Shown here: one piece after another, positions 43,747 to 64,000 of the stretch
How positions within the stretch are numbered: position 1 is the first letter of the stretch
Layout of the letters: every line of letters begins with the position of its first letter
Source of the DNA: Phycisphaerae bacterium
GTDB taxonomy: Bacteria > Planctomycetota > Phycisphaerae > UBA1845 > Fen-1342
Direction of reading: 5' to 3'
DNA: 64,000 nucleotides
Assembly: GCA_028279405.1 (NCBI GenBank)
Contig: JANQNU010000043.1
Coordinates: 47,545 to 111,544 of the forward strand
The notes under the pieces: generated by a model
Seen by the model: the letters and a program-made list of their open reading frames with translations, nothing else
Databases searched by the model: none
What the model was told of the DNA's origin: nothing
Translations under genes and position numbers: made by a program

Positions 43747-46179
43747 ATGAGATCCACCCGCCGACATGTGTCGGTCCTGGCTTGGGCTCTTTTCGGGTTC
43801 GCGACGTTGATTGCGCATGCTCACGCCGCACAGACGCCTCAGATCCCAAAGGGCGACGAAGACGCTTCGGACGACGGCCTGGAGGCGCTCGCGCCGCCGG
43901 GCGTGCTCGTACCGGTACCGTTCACGCGGGTCGAGATCGAGGATACGTTCTGGTCACCGAGATTGGAAACGGTTTCGCGACAGACGATCCCGCACGTGCT
44001 AGAGATGTGCGAGAAGACGGGCCGCATTGCGAACTTCGATCGCGCTGCGGGCACTGCCGACGGCGCACACCAAGGCTACTTCTTTGACGACTCTGACGTG
44101 TACAAGGCGTTGGAAGGCGCAATCTACCAGAATGCGCTCCGACCCGATCCAGAACGCGCAGCAGCGATCGAAGCGCTGATCACGCGGATCGCGGCGGCGC
44201 AACAGCCTGACGGCTATCTCAACTCCTACTACACGTTGACCAAAGAGCAGCGTTGGTCGAACCTGCGCGTGAAGCACGAACTATACTGCGCGGGCCATCT
44301 GATCGAAGTCGGCGTGGCCGACTACCTGCTCAACCGGCGCCGGACGCTCCTGGATGTCGCCACGCGCTTTGCAGATCGCATCGCCACCCTGTTCGGCCCT
44401 GACGCCCGGCACGACGTTCCGGGCCATGAGGGAATCGAGCTGGCGCTCTACAAACTGGCACGCGTGACCGGCAACCAGCGATACGCGGACCTCGCGACAT
44501 TTTTCCTCGAGCAGCGCGGCCGACACGCATCTCGCGCGTCCTATGGCGAATATTGTCAGGACCACCAGCCCATCCGTGAGCAACGTGAGATCGTCGGTCA
44601 CGCCGTCCGGGCAATGTACCTGTATGCCGGAGCGACCGAGCTTGCAGAAACCATCGATGACAAAGACTTGATCGCGGCGCTACAGGCGATTTGGCGTGAC
44701 GTGGTACAGCGCAAGATGTACGTCACCGGCGGAATCGGCCCCAGCGCTCACAATGAAGGGTTCACCGTCGCGTACGACCTGCCGAACGGGAAGGCATACT
44801 CTGAGACCTGCGCGTCCATCGGGATGGTCCTCTGGAACCATCGGCTCAATCTGCTGCACGCCGACGCGCGCTACGTGGACGTGCTGGAGCGCGTGCTCTA
44901 CAACGGACTGCTGGCGTCGATCGCACTCGACGGCAAGCACTTCAACTACACCAACCCGCTCGCGAGTGACGGTGTGCACGCCAGACGTGAGTGGTATCGC
45001 TGTGCCTGTTGCCCGCCGAACCTTGCGCGGTTCTTTCCCACGTTGGGCCAATACATCTACGCCACTGGCCGCGACAAACCAGCTATCTACGTTAATCTCT
45101 ACATCGGGTCACATGCGACGGTCGACATCGCCGACCGGACCGTTCGCCTGGTGCAACAGTCGCGCTACCCATGGGACAACGAGATCAATCTGCTGCTCGA
45201 GCCGGACGCGCCGTCGGCGTTTTCGCTCTACCTGCGCCAGCCGGAGTGGTGCCGCGAGATGCGCATCAGGGTGAATGGCGAGGACGTCGCTGCCCGCACG
45301 CGGAACGGCTACCGCATAATCGCCCGTACCTGGCAACGCGGCGATACCGTCGCAATCTCGCTGAAGATGCCCGTCGAGCGGATTCTGGCGAACCCGCGCG
45401 TCCGTGCAAACGCCGGCGCCGTTGCATTGCAACGCGGGCCGCTCGTCTATTGTATCGAAGATGCGGACCACGTCGGTGGCGTAGCCGACCTGGTGCTGCC
45501 GCGCAACACGGCACTCGTCGGGAAATTCGTTCCGGATCTGTTGGGCGGAACGTACGTCATCGACGCGCCCGCGATACGCACCGAGCCGGTCTCCTGGCGT
45601 AACAAACTCTACCAACCCGCAGCGCTGCCGCGCCGTGCCCCGTTGCGGGCGATTCCATACTGCCTGTGGGGCAACCGGACAGCGGGTGCCATGCGCGTCT
45701 GGATCCCTGAGACACAGCGCGAAGCCGCTCCTGTCGCGGCAGGGGTGACCGTTAGCGCGTCGCACTGTTTCAAGACCGATTCGCTCGACGCTGTCGTCGA
45801 CGGCGTCACTCCGGACTCGTCACATGACAGTCGAATTCCGCGTTTCACCTGGTGGCCCCGGCGTGGATCACAGGAATGGATTGCGTGTACGTTCGATGCT
45901 CCACGTCGCATTCACGGCGCCCGTGTGTATTGGTTCGACGACACACCAAACGGCGGCGGATGCAAGCCGCCCGTCCGCTGGAAGCTTCAACGCCGCACCG
46001 CAGCTGACGACGACGCCACCTGGCAGGATCTCCCGGTCACCGGCGCGTACGAGACGCACCTCAACCGCTTTAATGTGATCTACTTCACGCCGACCGAAGC
46101 GCACGCGATTCGCATCCTTGCTGATCTGGCTGAGGGCCACTCGGCAGGTATCCTCGAGTGGGAACTGCTGGAGGAGTGA
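43747..46179 (+). CDS. Exported GH127-type glycoside hydrolase (beta-L-arabinofuranosidase family)
   Basis: The product is 810 residues. The signal peptide is MRSTRRHVSVLAWALFGFATLIAHAHA. The DUF1680/GH127 catalytic domain covers about 55-640: VEIEDTFWSPRLETV, HELYCAGHLIEVGVA, and the zinc site of Glu337 (NEGF), Cys355 (SETC), Cys421 and Cys422 (CACC), matching the Glu/Cys/Cys-Cys set of known GH127 enzymes, where the second-to-last Cys is the nucleophile. The C-terminal 150 residues form a beta-sandwich-like domain (FTWWPRRGSQEWIACTFDAPRRIHGARVYWFDD) resembling a carbohydrate-binding F5/8-type module. It likely trims arabinose-containing plant or algal glycans. The ATG at 43747 has AAGGAAGGG upstream. 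Confidence 0.92.
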   Translation: MRSTRRHVSVLAWALFGFATLIAHAHAAQTPQIPKGDEDASDDGLEALAPPGVLVPVPFTRVEIEDTFWSPRLETVSRQTIPHVLEMCEKTGRIANFDRAAGTADGAHQGYFFDDSDVYKALEGAIYQNALRPDPERAAAIEALITRIAAAQQPDGYLNSYYTLTKEQRWSNLRVKHELYCAGHLIEVGVADYLLNRRRTLLDVATRFADRIATLFGPDARHDVPGHEGIELALYKLARVTGNQRYADLATFFLEQRGRHASRASYGEYCQDHQPIREQREIVGHAVRAMYLYAGATELAETIDDKDLIAALQAIWRDVVQRKMYVTGGIGPSAHNEGFTVAYDLPNGKAYSETCASIGMVLWNHRLNLLHADARYVDVLERVLYNGLLASIALDGKHFNYTNPLASDGVHARREWYRCACCPPNLARFFPTLGQYIYATGRDKPAIYVNLYIGSHATVDIADRTVRLVQQSRYPWDNEINLLLEPDAPSAFSLYLRQPEWCREMRIRVNGEDVAARTRNGYRIIARTWQRGDTVAISLKMPVERILANPRVRANAGAVALQRGPLVYCIEDADHVGGVADLVLPRNTALVGKFVPDLLGGTYVIDAPAIRTEPVSWRNKLYQPAALPRRAPLRAIPYCLWGNRTAGAMRVWIPETQREAAPVAAGVTVSASHCFKTDSLDAVVDGVTPDSSHDSRIPRFTWWPRRGSQEWIACTFDAPRRIHGARVYWFDDTPNGGGCKPPVRWKLQRRTAADDDATWQDLPVTGAYETHLNRFNVIYFTPTEAHAIRILADLAEGHSAGILEWELLEE

Positions 46180-46214
46180 ACGGAGTCGACGTCGCCGATC
46201 CTGCGATTCCGTTC

Positions 46215-46220
46215 TATAAT
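46215..46220 (+). promoter_or_regulatory. Possible -10 box of gcvT
   Basis: TATAAT at 46215-46220 lies 47 bases before the gcvT ATG; the -35 region 17 bases upstream is poor. Nothing resembling a glycine riboswitch is visible in the 88-base gap. Confidence 0.3.
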
Positions 46221-46267
46221 GTCCCGTTTGGGTGATTCTCAGCAAGAGAACGAGGACCGGAGCCGAC

Positions 46268-47356
46268 ATGCGCAAGACAGCGTTGACCGAATTCCATCGT
46301 GAGCAGGGAGCCCGGCTGGTCGATTTCGCCGGCTGGGAGATGCCACTGGTCTATACCGGTATCATCGAAGAACATACATACACGCGCAGCCATGTCAGCG
46401 CTTTCGACGTTTCCCACATGGGTCGGCTCGAGTTCCGCGGCAAGGACGCTGAGGCGTTTCTGCAGCAGCTCTGCACGCGCAAGCTCACCGAGATGCCGGT
46501 CGGTCTCAGCCGCTACAGTCACGTCTGCCGCGAAGACGGCGGCATTCTGGACGACGTCATCGTGTCGCGCTTCGAGGACCATTTCGGGATGGTCTGCAAC
46601 GCATCCAATCGCGAGAAGCTGCTTGCTTGGTTCGAGAAGCACCTCGCCGGACGTGACGTGGAGATTCGCGACCTGACATTCGATACGGCGATGGTCGCGA
46701 TTCAGGGTCCGGAAGCCCTCGACCTGATGAAGGCGATTCTGCCGATCGACTTGAGCGGCCTCAAACGGTACCGCTTCATGTCAGGCGAGTTTCTCGGACA
46801 GCCGTTCACTGTCTACCGCAGCGGCTACACCGGCGAGGACGGCGGCGAGATCGTCCTGCCGGCCGGCATGGCCGCGATGGCCGCGGCCGTCCTGCTGACC
46901 AAGTCTGCGGAAGTGGGAAAGGCCGTCAAGCTCGCTGGGTTGGGTGCCCGCGATACACTCCGGCTCGAAGCCGGCATGCCGCTCTACGGCCACGAGTTGA
47001 CCGAGGAGTGGGACTCGATCAGCGCCGGCCAAAAGTGGTGCGTCGATCTGACCAAGGATTTCATCGGAAAACCCGTGCTCGAACGAGTTGCCGCAGAGGG
47101 TCCCCAGCGGACAATGTGCGGGTTCGCGCTGGAGGGCAAGCGCGCCGCACGACAAGGGACCACCATTCTCTCACAAGATGGAACTGAGACGGTGGGGCAA
47201 GTGACGAGTGGAGCGTTTGCGCCGACAGTCGATAAGGTGATCGCGATGGGTCTGGTCCGCAGCGACCTCGCAGAGCCGGGAACTACGGTCACGATGGACC
47301 TGCGCGGCAAACACGCTCCCGCCACCGTCGTTTCGCTGCCGTTCTATAAGCGCTAG
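46268..47356 (+). CDS. gcvT: Glycine cleavage system T protein (aminomethyltransferase)
   Basis: The product is 362 residues from the ATG at 46268 with GGAG seven bases before it. It contains the family blocks LVDFAGWEMPLVY, VSHMGRLEFRGKDAEAFLQ, DDVIVSRFEDHF, VYRSGYTGEDGGEIVLP and LGARDTLRLEAGMPLYGHEL. GcvT transfers the methylene of glycine to tetrahydrofolate. No gcvH or gcvP gene is next to it. It follows the glycosidase gene by 88 bases. Confidence 0.95.
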   Translation: MRKTALTEFHREQGARLVDFAGWEMPLVYTGIIEEHTYTRSHVSAFDVSHMGRLEFRGKDAEAFLQQLCTRKLTEMPVGLSRYSHVCREDGGILDDVIVSRFEDHFGMVCNASNREKLLAWFEKHLAGRDVEIRDLTFDTAMVAIQGPEALDLMKAILPIDLSGLKRYRFMSGEFLGQPFTVYRSGYTGEDGGEIVLPAGMAAMAAAVLLTKSAEVGKAVKLAGLGARDTLRLEAGMPLYGHELTEEWDSISAGQKWCVDLTKDFIGKPVLERVAAEGPQRTMCGFALEGKRAARQGTTILSQDGTETVGQVTSGAFAPTVDKVIAMGLVRSDLAEPGTTVTMDLRGKHAPATVVSLPFYKR

Positions 47357-47388
47357 CCGCGGGACGGGCTTCGCCGTCGACGCCACGA

Positions 47389-49035
47389 CTACGGTCTCTG
47401 GAACTGCGTCACGGTCTGCATCTTTCCGCGCGGGAAGTAGCTCACACGCACGACGCGCCCCAGCCGTCGCACCTGGAACTCAAGCTTCTCGTCCGGATTG
47501 GCGTGGACCCTCCAACCGAGCAGCGCCTCGCCGGCACGCATGCCGGCGCGCGCCGCGGCCGAGCCTGTCTTCAAACCGATGACCTTTCGCTTGTCGAGCG
47601 AGCGCGCCAGATCGATCCCGGGCTCGAACTCGTAGATCGGCGTGGAGCGCCCGACGAGTCGCGGCTTGAGCGCGTCGAACGGCAACTCGATTGGCGCGCC
47701 GTTCACGACGAACTGCTCGAACTCCCGCGCAAACCAGGCGCCATAGAGCCTGGTTCCGAGTTTTTGAATGTCACGATTGCTGTACTGATAGTCCGGCTTG
47801 CGTCGCGCCTCATCCAACAAGGCAAAGAACAATCGATCGATGCCGTCGCGAACGCCGGCCTCACGGGCCAGCGCGTGCCAACGGATCGCGAGCATCAGAC
47901 CGCGCTGGTAGGGCACTTCACCGACCGTATCGCGTTTGCTCCAGAACGATCGCGCAATCTCCTGGTTGGAGACGCCGATCGCCGGGTTGCGGAGATAGGC
48001 CCGAATCTGCCGGTTGAGCCATTTTGCATACGTGTCGGGCTTCCAGTAGCCGGACTCGAGCAGGATCCGCCAGGCATAGTAGTCCGTAAACCCCTCGATA
48101 AACCAATAGCAGAGCTTGTCGGGCTGCCTCGAACGCAACAGGCGTCCGTTCCAGTGATGAAAGAGCTCGTGCGAAAACAGGTTCTCCACACCGTCGGTCA
48201 GCTCGGCGTTCGGTGCGATCCATAACGCAAAGCTGTGATACAGCCCGGATCCGGCCAGCCGTGACTCGCCGGGCTTGATCGGCATCCCCACCGGAACGGC
48301 CGTCACCAGGAACGGCGGAAACTCCGGGTCCTTCATGAAATCTGCCTGGCGATCGATGATATCTGCCGCCATCCGCGCAAACTGCTCCGCCTTGAAATGG
48401 AAGCGGTCGAGCAACGCTACCGTCACCTCGCGCCGACCCCGGCGCAGGACGCGCGTTTCCAGCTTGCCGGCGAGGTAAACCGAGTCCCGCAGATCGTCCG
48501 GTCGCATCGGCGCGCCAATCGACGGACCGCTACCCCACGAGCAGACAGCTTTCCACCCTTTCGGCAGCTTCCATTGAAACGTGACATCGTAGCGCTCGGG
48601 CATGCCGCCGCCCGCCTGCGGCACCATCAGAAACGTCTTGCCCAGCGCGTGAAAGAACGAGTAGTTCGTGACCGGGTAATGGTGTCCGTTCCAATCCAGG
48701 TTGCGCCGGCCCGGATCGACCACATAACGACACACCAGCGTCGCACCCGGCGCATGACGAATCTGCCACGTGGAACGGTTCGTGCGATGAACCGAGCGAG
48801 CGCCTTCGAAGCGCATCTGCTTGAGCAGGGCGGGCACATCACGCACGGTCCCCGACGTCGGCGTCACGAACGCGAACGACATGTCGCGCCGCCCGCTCGT
48901 TCGCCAGGTAATCTCGACCTCTGCGATCCCTTTGTCCGGCAGCGGTCGAACGACGTACGAGACGGTCTCCGCCATTCCGCGGGCGATAGCGCCCCACGCC
49001 AAAACGAGCCCAAGGGCCAGCCGGGCGGTCCGCAT
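47389..49035 (-). CDS. Exported M61-like gluzincin peptidase with PDZ domain
   Basis: The product is 548 residues from the ATG at 49035 (GGGGAG eight bases before), starting with a signal peptide (MRTARLALGLVLAWGAIARGMA). The zinc motif is SHELFHHWNGR with HExxH at 289-293, and EGFTDYYAW with Glu314 gives the third ligand, an M1/M61-type gluzincin set. Residues about 465-548 form a PDZ-like domain (IGLKTGSAAARAGMRAGEALLGWRV). M61 peptidases cleave N-terminal glycine or act as envelope proteases. It is convergent with gcvT. Confidence 0.82.
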   Translation of the reverse strand: MRTARLALGLVLAWGAIARGMAETVSYVVRPLPDKGIAEVEITWRTSGRRDMSFAFVTPTSGTVRDVPALLKQMRFEGARSVHRTNRSTWQIRHAPGATLVCRYVVDPGRRNLDWNGHHYPVTNYSFFHALGKTFLMVPQAGGGMPERYDVTFQWKLPKGWKAVCSWGSGPSIGAPMRPDDLRDSVYLAGKLETRVLRRGRREVTVALLDRFHFKAEQFARMAADIIDRQADFMKDPEFPPFLVTAVPVGMPIKPGESRLAGSGLYHSFALWIAPNAELTDGVENLFSHELFHHWNGRLLRSRQPDKLCYWFIEGFTDYYAWRILLESGYWKPDTYAKWLNRQIRAYLRNPAIGVSNQEIARSFWSKRDTVGEVPYQRGLMLAIRWHALAREAGVRDGIDRLFFALLDEARRKPDYQYSNRDIQKLGTRLYGAWFAREFEQFVVNGAPIELPFDALKPRLVGRSTPIYEFEPGIDLARSLDKRKVIGLKTGSAAARAGMRAGEALLGWRVHANPDEKLEFQVRRLGRVVRVSYFPRGKMQTVTQFQRP

Positions 49036-49106
49036 AGCGATTCTCCCCGGTGCCGAAAGCAACGGCCGGCGGCCATCCGCCTGCCCGCAACGATTGTAAC
49101 CGCCGA

Positions 49107-49934
49107 TCAGCGAAACGGCGGCGGACGGCGCGACTCGCCGGCGATGATCAGTCGCGCCAGATAGGTTGCAACGAATTTCTGATTGACCCAGCCGAAATGC
49201 GAGCCGGAAGCCCCGAACTTCCGCAACGACTTGTCCCATCCGACCTGCATCAGACGCTCGCGGTACAGGGCCGTATCTTCTTCGCCCAGATCCTCCGGCG
49301 GCTTGAACCCGACCGCCCCCGCCGACGGCCCGTGTCGCCGATCGATGCGCCCGAAAATCGTCGTCCCGACGCCGAGGAACCCGACGTCGCGACGCGAATG
49401 GAAGTTGACGATCCCATTGCGAGTCCGCCGCAGCGCCGTTGACAAGTCATAGTCCGGGGAGATCGCGGGCGCAAGCAGGATCGCCATGTCGATTTGCCGG
49501 CCCGGAGGCAACGCCTCGAGCGCCAGGACCGCGACCCCGCCGCCGCCCGAGTGCCCGATCAGCACGACCGGTCGATCGGGGTACAGATCGCGATAGGCGA
49601 CGATCCGGTCAGCCAGCGCTGCCGCTTGGCGTTTATTGCGCTCTAATGTGACCAGATTGACCACGTACGCCGCCGGCAACCCGGTCGTCCAGTCAAATAT
49701 CTCGATGGCGCTGGATGCCCCGCCCTTCTCCAGGCCGAGCGCGATGTTGCGGTTCGCGGGCCCCTTGCCTTCGATTCCGGGGAGGATGAACACCTTGCCC
49801 CAGCGCTGCCGTTCCACGCTGTTGAGGCGCTTGGGAATCGTGCATCCCGAAAGCGATACCACGGAAAACACGAAACACGCGATCGCTCCGATGACCTGCG
49901 CTGAACCATAGCGCCTTGTTCGAAAGGGTTTCAT
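49107..49934 (-). CDS. Lipoprotein alpha/beta hydrolase
   Basis: The product is 275 residues. It has an N-terminal span with a lipobox (VVSLSGC at about 25-31) and an alpha/beta hydrolase fold with nucleophile elbow GHSGGGG, oxyanion-region FILPGIEGKGP and the late GASGSHFGWVNQ containing the likely catalytic His. Lipases, thioesterases or esterases of the cell envelope look like this. It is on the same strand as the M61-like gene with a 71-nt gap. Confidence 0.8.
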   Translation of the reverse strand: MKPFRTRRYGSAQVIGAIACFVFSVVSLSGCTIPKRLNSVERQRWGKVFILPGIEGKGPANRNIALGLEKGGASSAIEIFDWTTGLPAAYVVNLVTLERNKRQAAALADRIVAYRDLYPDRPVVLIGHSGGGGVAVLALEALPPGRQIDMAILLAPAISPDYDLSTALRRTRNGIVNFHSRRDVGFLGVGTTIFGRIDRRHGPSAGAVGFKPPEDLGEEDTALYRERLMQVGWDKSLRKFGASGSHFGWVNQKFVATYLARLIIAGESRRPPPFR

Positions 49935-49958
49935 CGCGGAGATGATAACAGCTGCCGA

Positions 49959-50468
49959 CTAGTGCCGCGCCCCCGCCGCCAGACGGCCCAGCGCGGATTT
50001 CGAGAGCGACGTCGACGTCGCCACCGTCGCCAGCACAGCGGCCCACGCCACCGCGTACAGTGCCGTGAGGATCAACTCGAGCCAACTCGCGTCGGGATAC
50101 GCGCCCTGCCAGAAACGCGCGAATACGAGGTGCAGGAAGTAGGGCGGCAAGGCCCCCAACAACGCCACCGTCAGGCGCCCCCACCAAACCCGCAGATTGA
50201 CCTCAACGCGGAGCTTGCCGATGAGCATCGCCATCAGCCCAAAGCAAACCGCTCGACCACCAATCGTCGGGTCGCCCGACTCGATGTCCTGCAGAAATCC
50301 GGCCAAAAAGGCCGCCAATCGGGCATCGTAGACCGGCATTAACAAACTGAGCACCACGGCGGCAACGAGGTACCCGTCAGGCCGCACCCATTCGGGCAGC
50401 GCCACGACCAGCGTGCTCTGCACAAGAAACACAAAGAACAACGCGACCAGGGCAGCGGCCCAACCCAC
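49959..50468 (-). CDS. MreD-like integral membrane protein
   Basis: The product is 169 residues with four or five spans. It starts at a GTG (50468) that directly abuts the stop of the lipoprotein gene, with GGGGAG upstream. The central block AAFLAGFLQDIESGDPTIGGRAVCFGLMAMLIGKLRVE resembles MreD (the D-x-x-SG-xx-G segment). MreD helps position wall synthesis with MreB and MreC; neither is in the window. It lies beside the lipoprotein and the giant secretin, so another envelope role is possible. Confidence 0.62.
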   Translation of the reverse strand: MGWAAALVALFFVFLVQSTLVVALPEWVRPDGYLVAAVVLSLLMPVYDARLAAFLAGFLQDIESGDPTIGGRAVCFGLMAMLIGKLRVEVNLRVWWGRLTVALLGALPPYFLHLVFARFWQGAYPDASWLELILTALYAVAWAAVLATVATSTSLSKSALGRLAAGARH

Positions 50469-51311
50469 TTAGCTCCCCCCTGACAGCTTGACTCGTACCT
50501 TCGGCTTGCCCGGGGGGTGCGAAGCCGGGCGATTCGACGCGCGCCCGATCGGCACCTGCGGAACTGTCTCCGACTCCGCGCGGGTACCACTGCGCGGATC
50601 GGAATCCGGATATCGAATCCGCTCTTCACGCACCGTCGTCGGCACGTTGCTGTACGCCGCCCCGCGCCGCTGCAAATCGGTCAGTGGCCGAACCTGCGGG
50701 CTCCGGTCACGCTGAGCCACCGGTTCCGAATCCAGATCGCGAAAACGTTGCCGAAGCCGCTCACGCCGATACCCCTGCGGATACGGTACCACCGCCTGCT
50801 TCGGCGTTCGCGTGATCATCCTGCCGTCCGGCCGCTCAAATGCCACGTTGATCTCGATCCGCTTGCCGTACGGATCCATATCGTCCGGCCACACGAGCGG
50901 AAACAGATACGGATACCCCATGATCGACTTCTTCCGGACACGGAAACCTTCGGCCTCCTTCGCCGTAAACTGCCAGCCGTGCAGGTACTGCCGCTCGAAA
51001 CCCCGCTCACCCCGCACGACTTCGTCGATCCAGATGTGAATCGGCCGCGAGACGAAAACCCCGCGCTCCGTCTCCGACGAAACGAAGTAGGCCGTCAATT
51101 GAAAGCCGACCGGCCGGCCATCCTTGGTCTGCAACCAGGGCGGCGAGGGCGTCATCGCTACAATGCTCACGATGTCATCGTGCGTCTTGACGGCCAACGG
51201 ATCGATCTCGTTCGGCCCGAGTCGACCCCCAGTCGTCTGGCAACCGAACAGCCCGCCCGAAAAGACGGCCAGCATGACAGTACAGGTCCAACCGCGTACG
51301 GTCCCGCTCAT
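50469..51311 (-). CDS. Lipoprotein of unknown function, adjacent to the giant secretin
   Basis: The product is 280 residues from the ATG at 51311 (GAGGT six bases before). The lipobox is SGGLFGC with Cys24. Residues about 35-170 form a globular part (FQLTAYFVSSETERGVFVSRPIHIWIDE); the C-terminal 100 residues are Arg/Pro/Ser-rich and probably disordered. It starts 50 nt after the secretin stop and could be a pilotin-like or pore-associated lipoprotein; that is inference from position only. Confidence 0.7.
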   Translation of the reverse strand: MSGTVRGWTCTVMLAVFSGGLFGCQTTGGRLGPNEIDPLAVKTHDDIVSIVAMTPSPPWLQTKDGRPVGFQLTAYFVSSETERGVFVSRPIHIWIDEVVRGERGFERQYLHGWQFTAKEAEGFRVRKKSIMGYPYLFPLVWPDDMDPYGKRIEINVAFERPDGRMITRTPKQAVVPYPQGYRRERLRQRFRDLDSEPVAQRDRSPQVRPLTDLQRRGAAYSNVPTTVREERIRYPDSDPRSGTRAESETVPQVPIGRASNRPASHPPGKPKVRVKLSGGS

Positions 51312-51361
51312 GAGTCAACCTCGGGCACTCCCGTGCCCACTCCACCGCGAATCCAAATAAA

Positions 51362-64000
<12,639 letters not shown>

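Overview
The window is a GC-rich bacterial chromosome segment that reads as Planctomycetota, most likely from the Phycisphaerae side. The clues are an alternative complex III operon, many small proteins with CxxCGY...CPxCG zinc ribbons attached to membrane segments, dockerin-like secreted proteins, an ArsC-like selenoprotein candidate of a kind I associate with planctomycetes, a GAK-type kinase/ATP-grasp operon and a giant secretin-family protein. This assignment is inference from gene content; there is no rRNA in the window. Only one tRNA (Arg, anticodon CCU) was found, and no CRISPR array, prophage or insertion sequence.

Layout. 1-4263 (minus): respiratory genes actA-actB-actC, with actC cut by the window edge. 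4633-10342 (plus): a secreted protein of unknown function, an ABC exporter pair, a zinc-ribbon membrane protein and a SulP anion transporter. 10358-11649: a TetR regulator divergent from an NAD(P)-binding oxidoreductase, with three related operator palindromes between them. 11672-21147 (mostly minus): an orphan OppB-like permease, prfB with its programmed frameshift, metK, a divergent ArsC-like gene with an in-frame UGA, a small HExxH protein, a methyltransferase, and kdsC followed by a very large LptC-like protein. 21306-26642 (plus): a metallo-beta-lactamase-fold hydrolase, a zinc-ribbon protein and two tandem secreted paralogues. 26838-33766 (minus): tRNA-Arg, a tandem family of four membrane proteins with 2, 1, 1 or 0 zinc ribbons interrupted by a frameshifted pseudogene, a nucleotide-sugar dehydrogenase and rpsU.

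33911-39541: a DUF427 gene, then a tightly coupled plus-strand operon of PHP phosphoesterase, amphi-Trp protein, PhoU-kinase fusion, ATP-grasp enzyme and HprK-like kinase, which I interpret as a GAK-type system of unknown function. 40185-43316: a B12-dependent ribonucleotide reductase with a recognisable promoter, a leader hairpin and an intrinsic terminator. 43747-47356 (plus): a GH127-type glycosidase and gcvT. 47389-64000 (minus): an M61-like protease, a lipoprotein hydrolase, an MreD-like membrane protein, a lipoprotein, and a secretin of more than 4200 residues with about 40 repeated N-domains that runs off the right edge.

The most interesting items are the giant multi-domain secretin with its candidate accessory genes, the GAK-type operon with an unusual partner set, the UxxC selenoprotein candidate with a hairpin directly after the UGA, the giant LptC-like protein beside kdsC, and a dispersed repeat present in two copies with a compensatory base-pair change.
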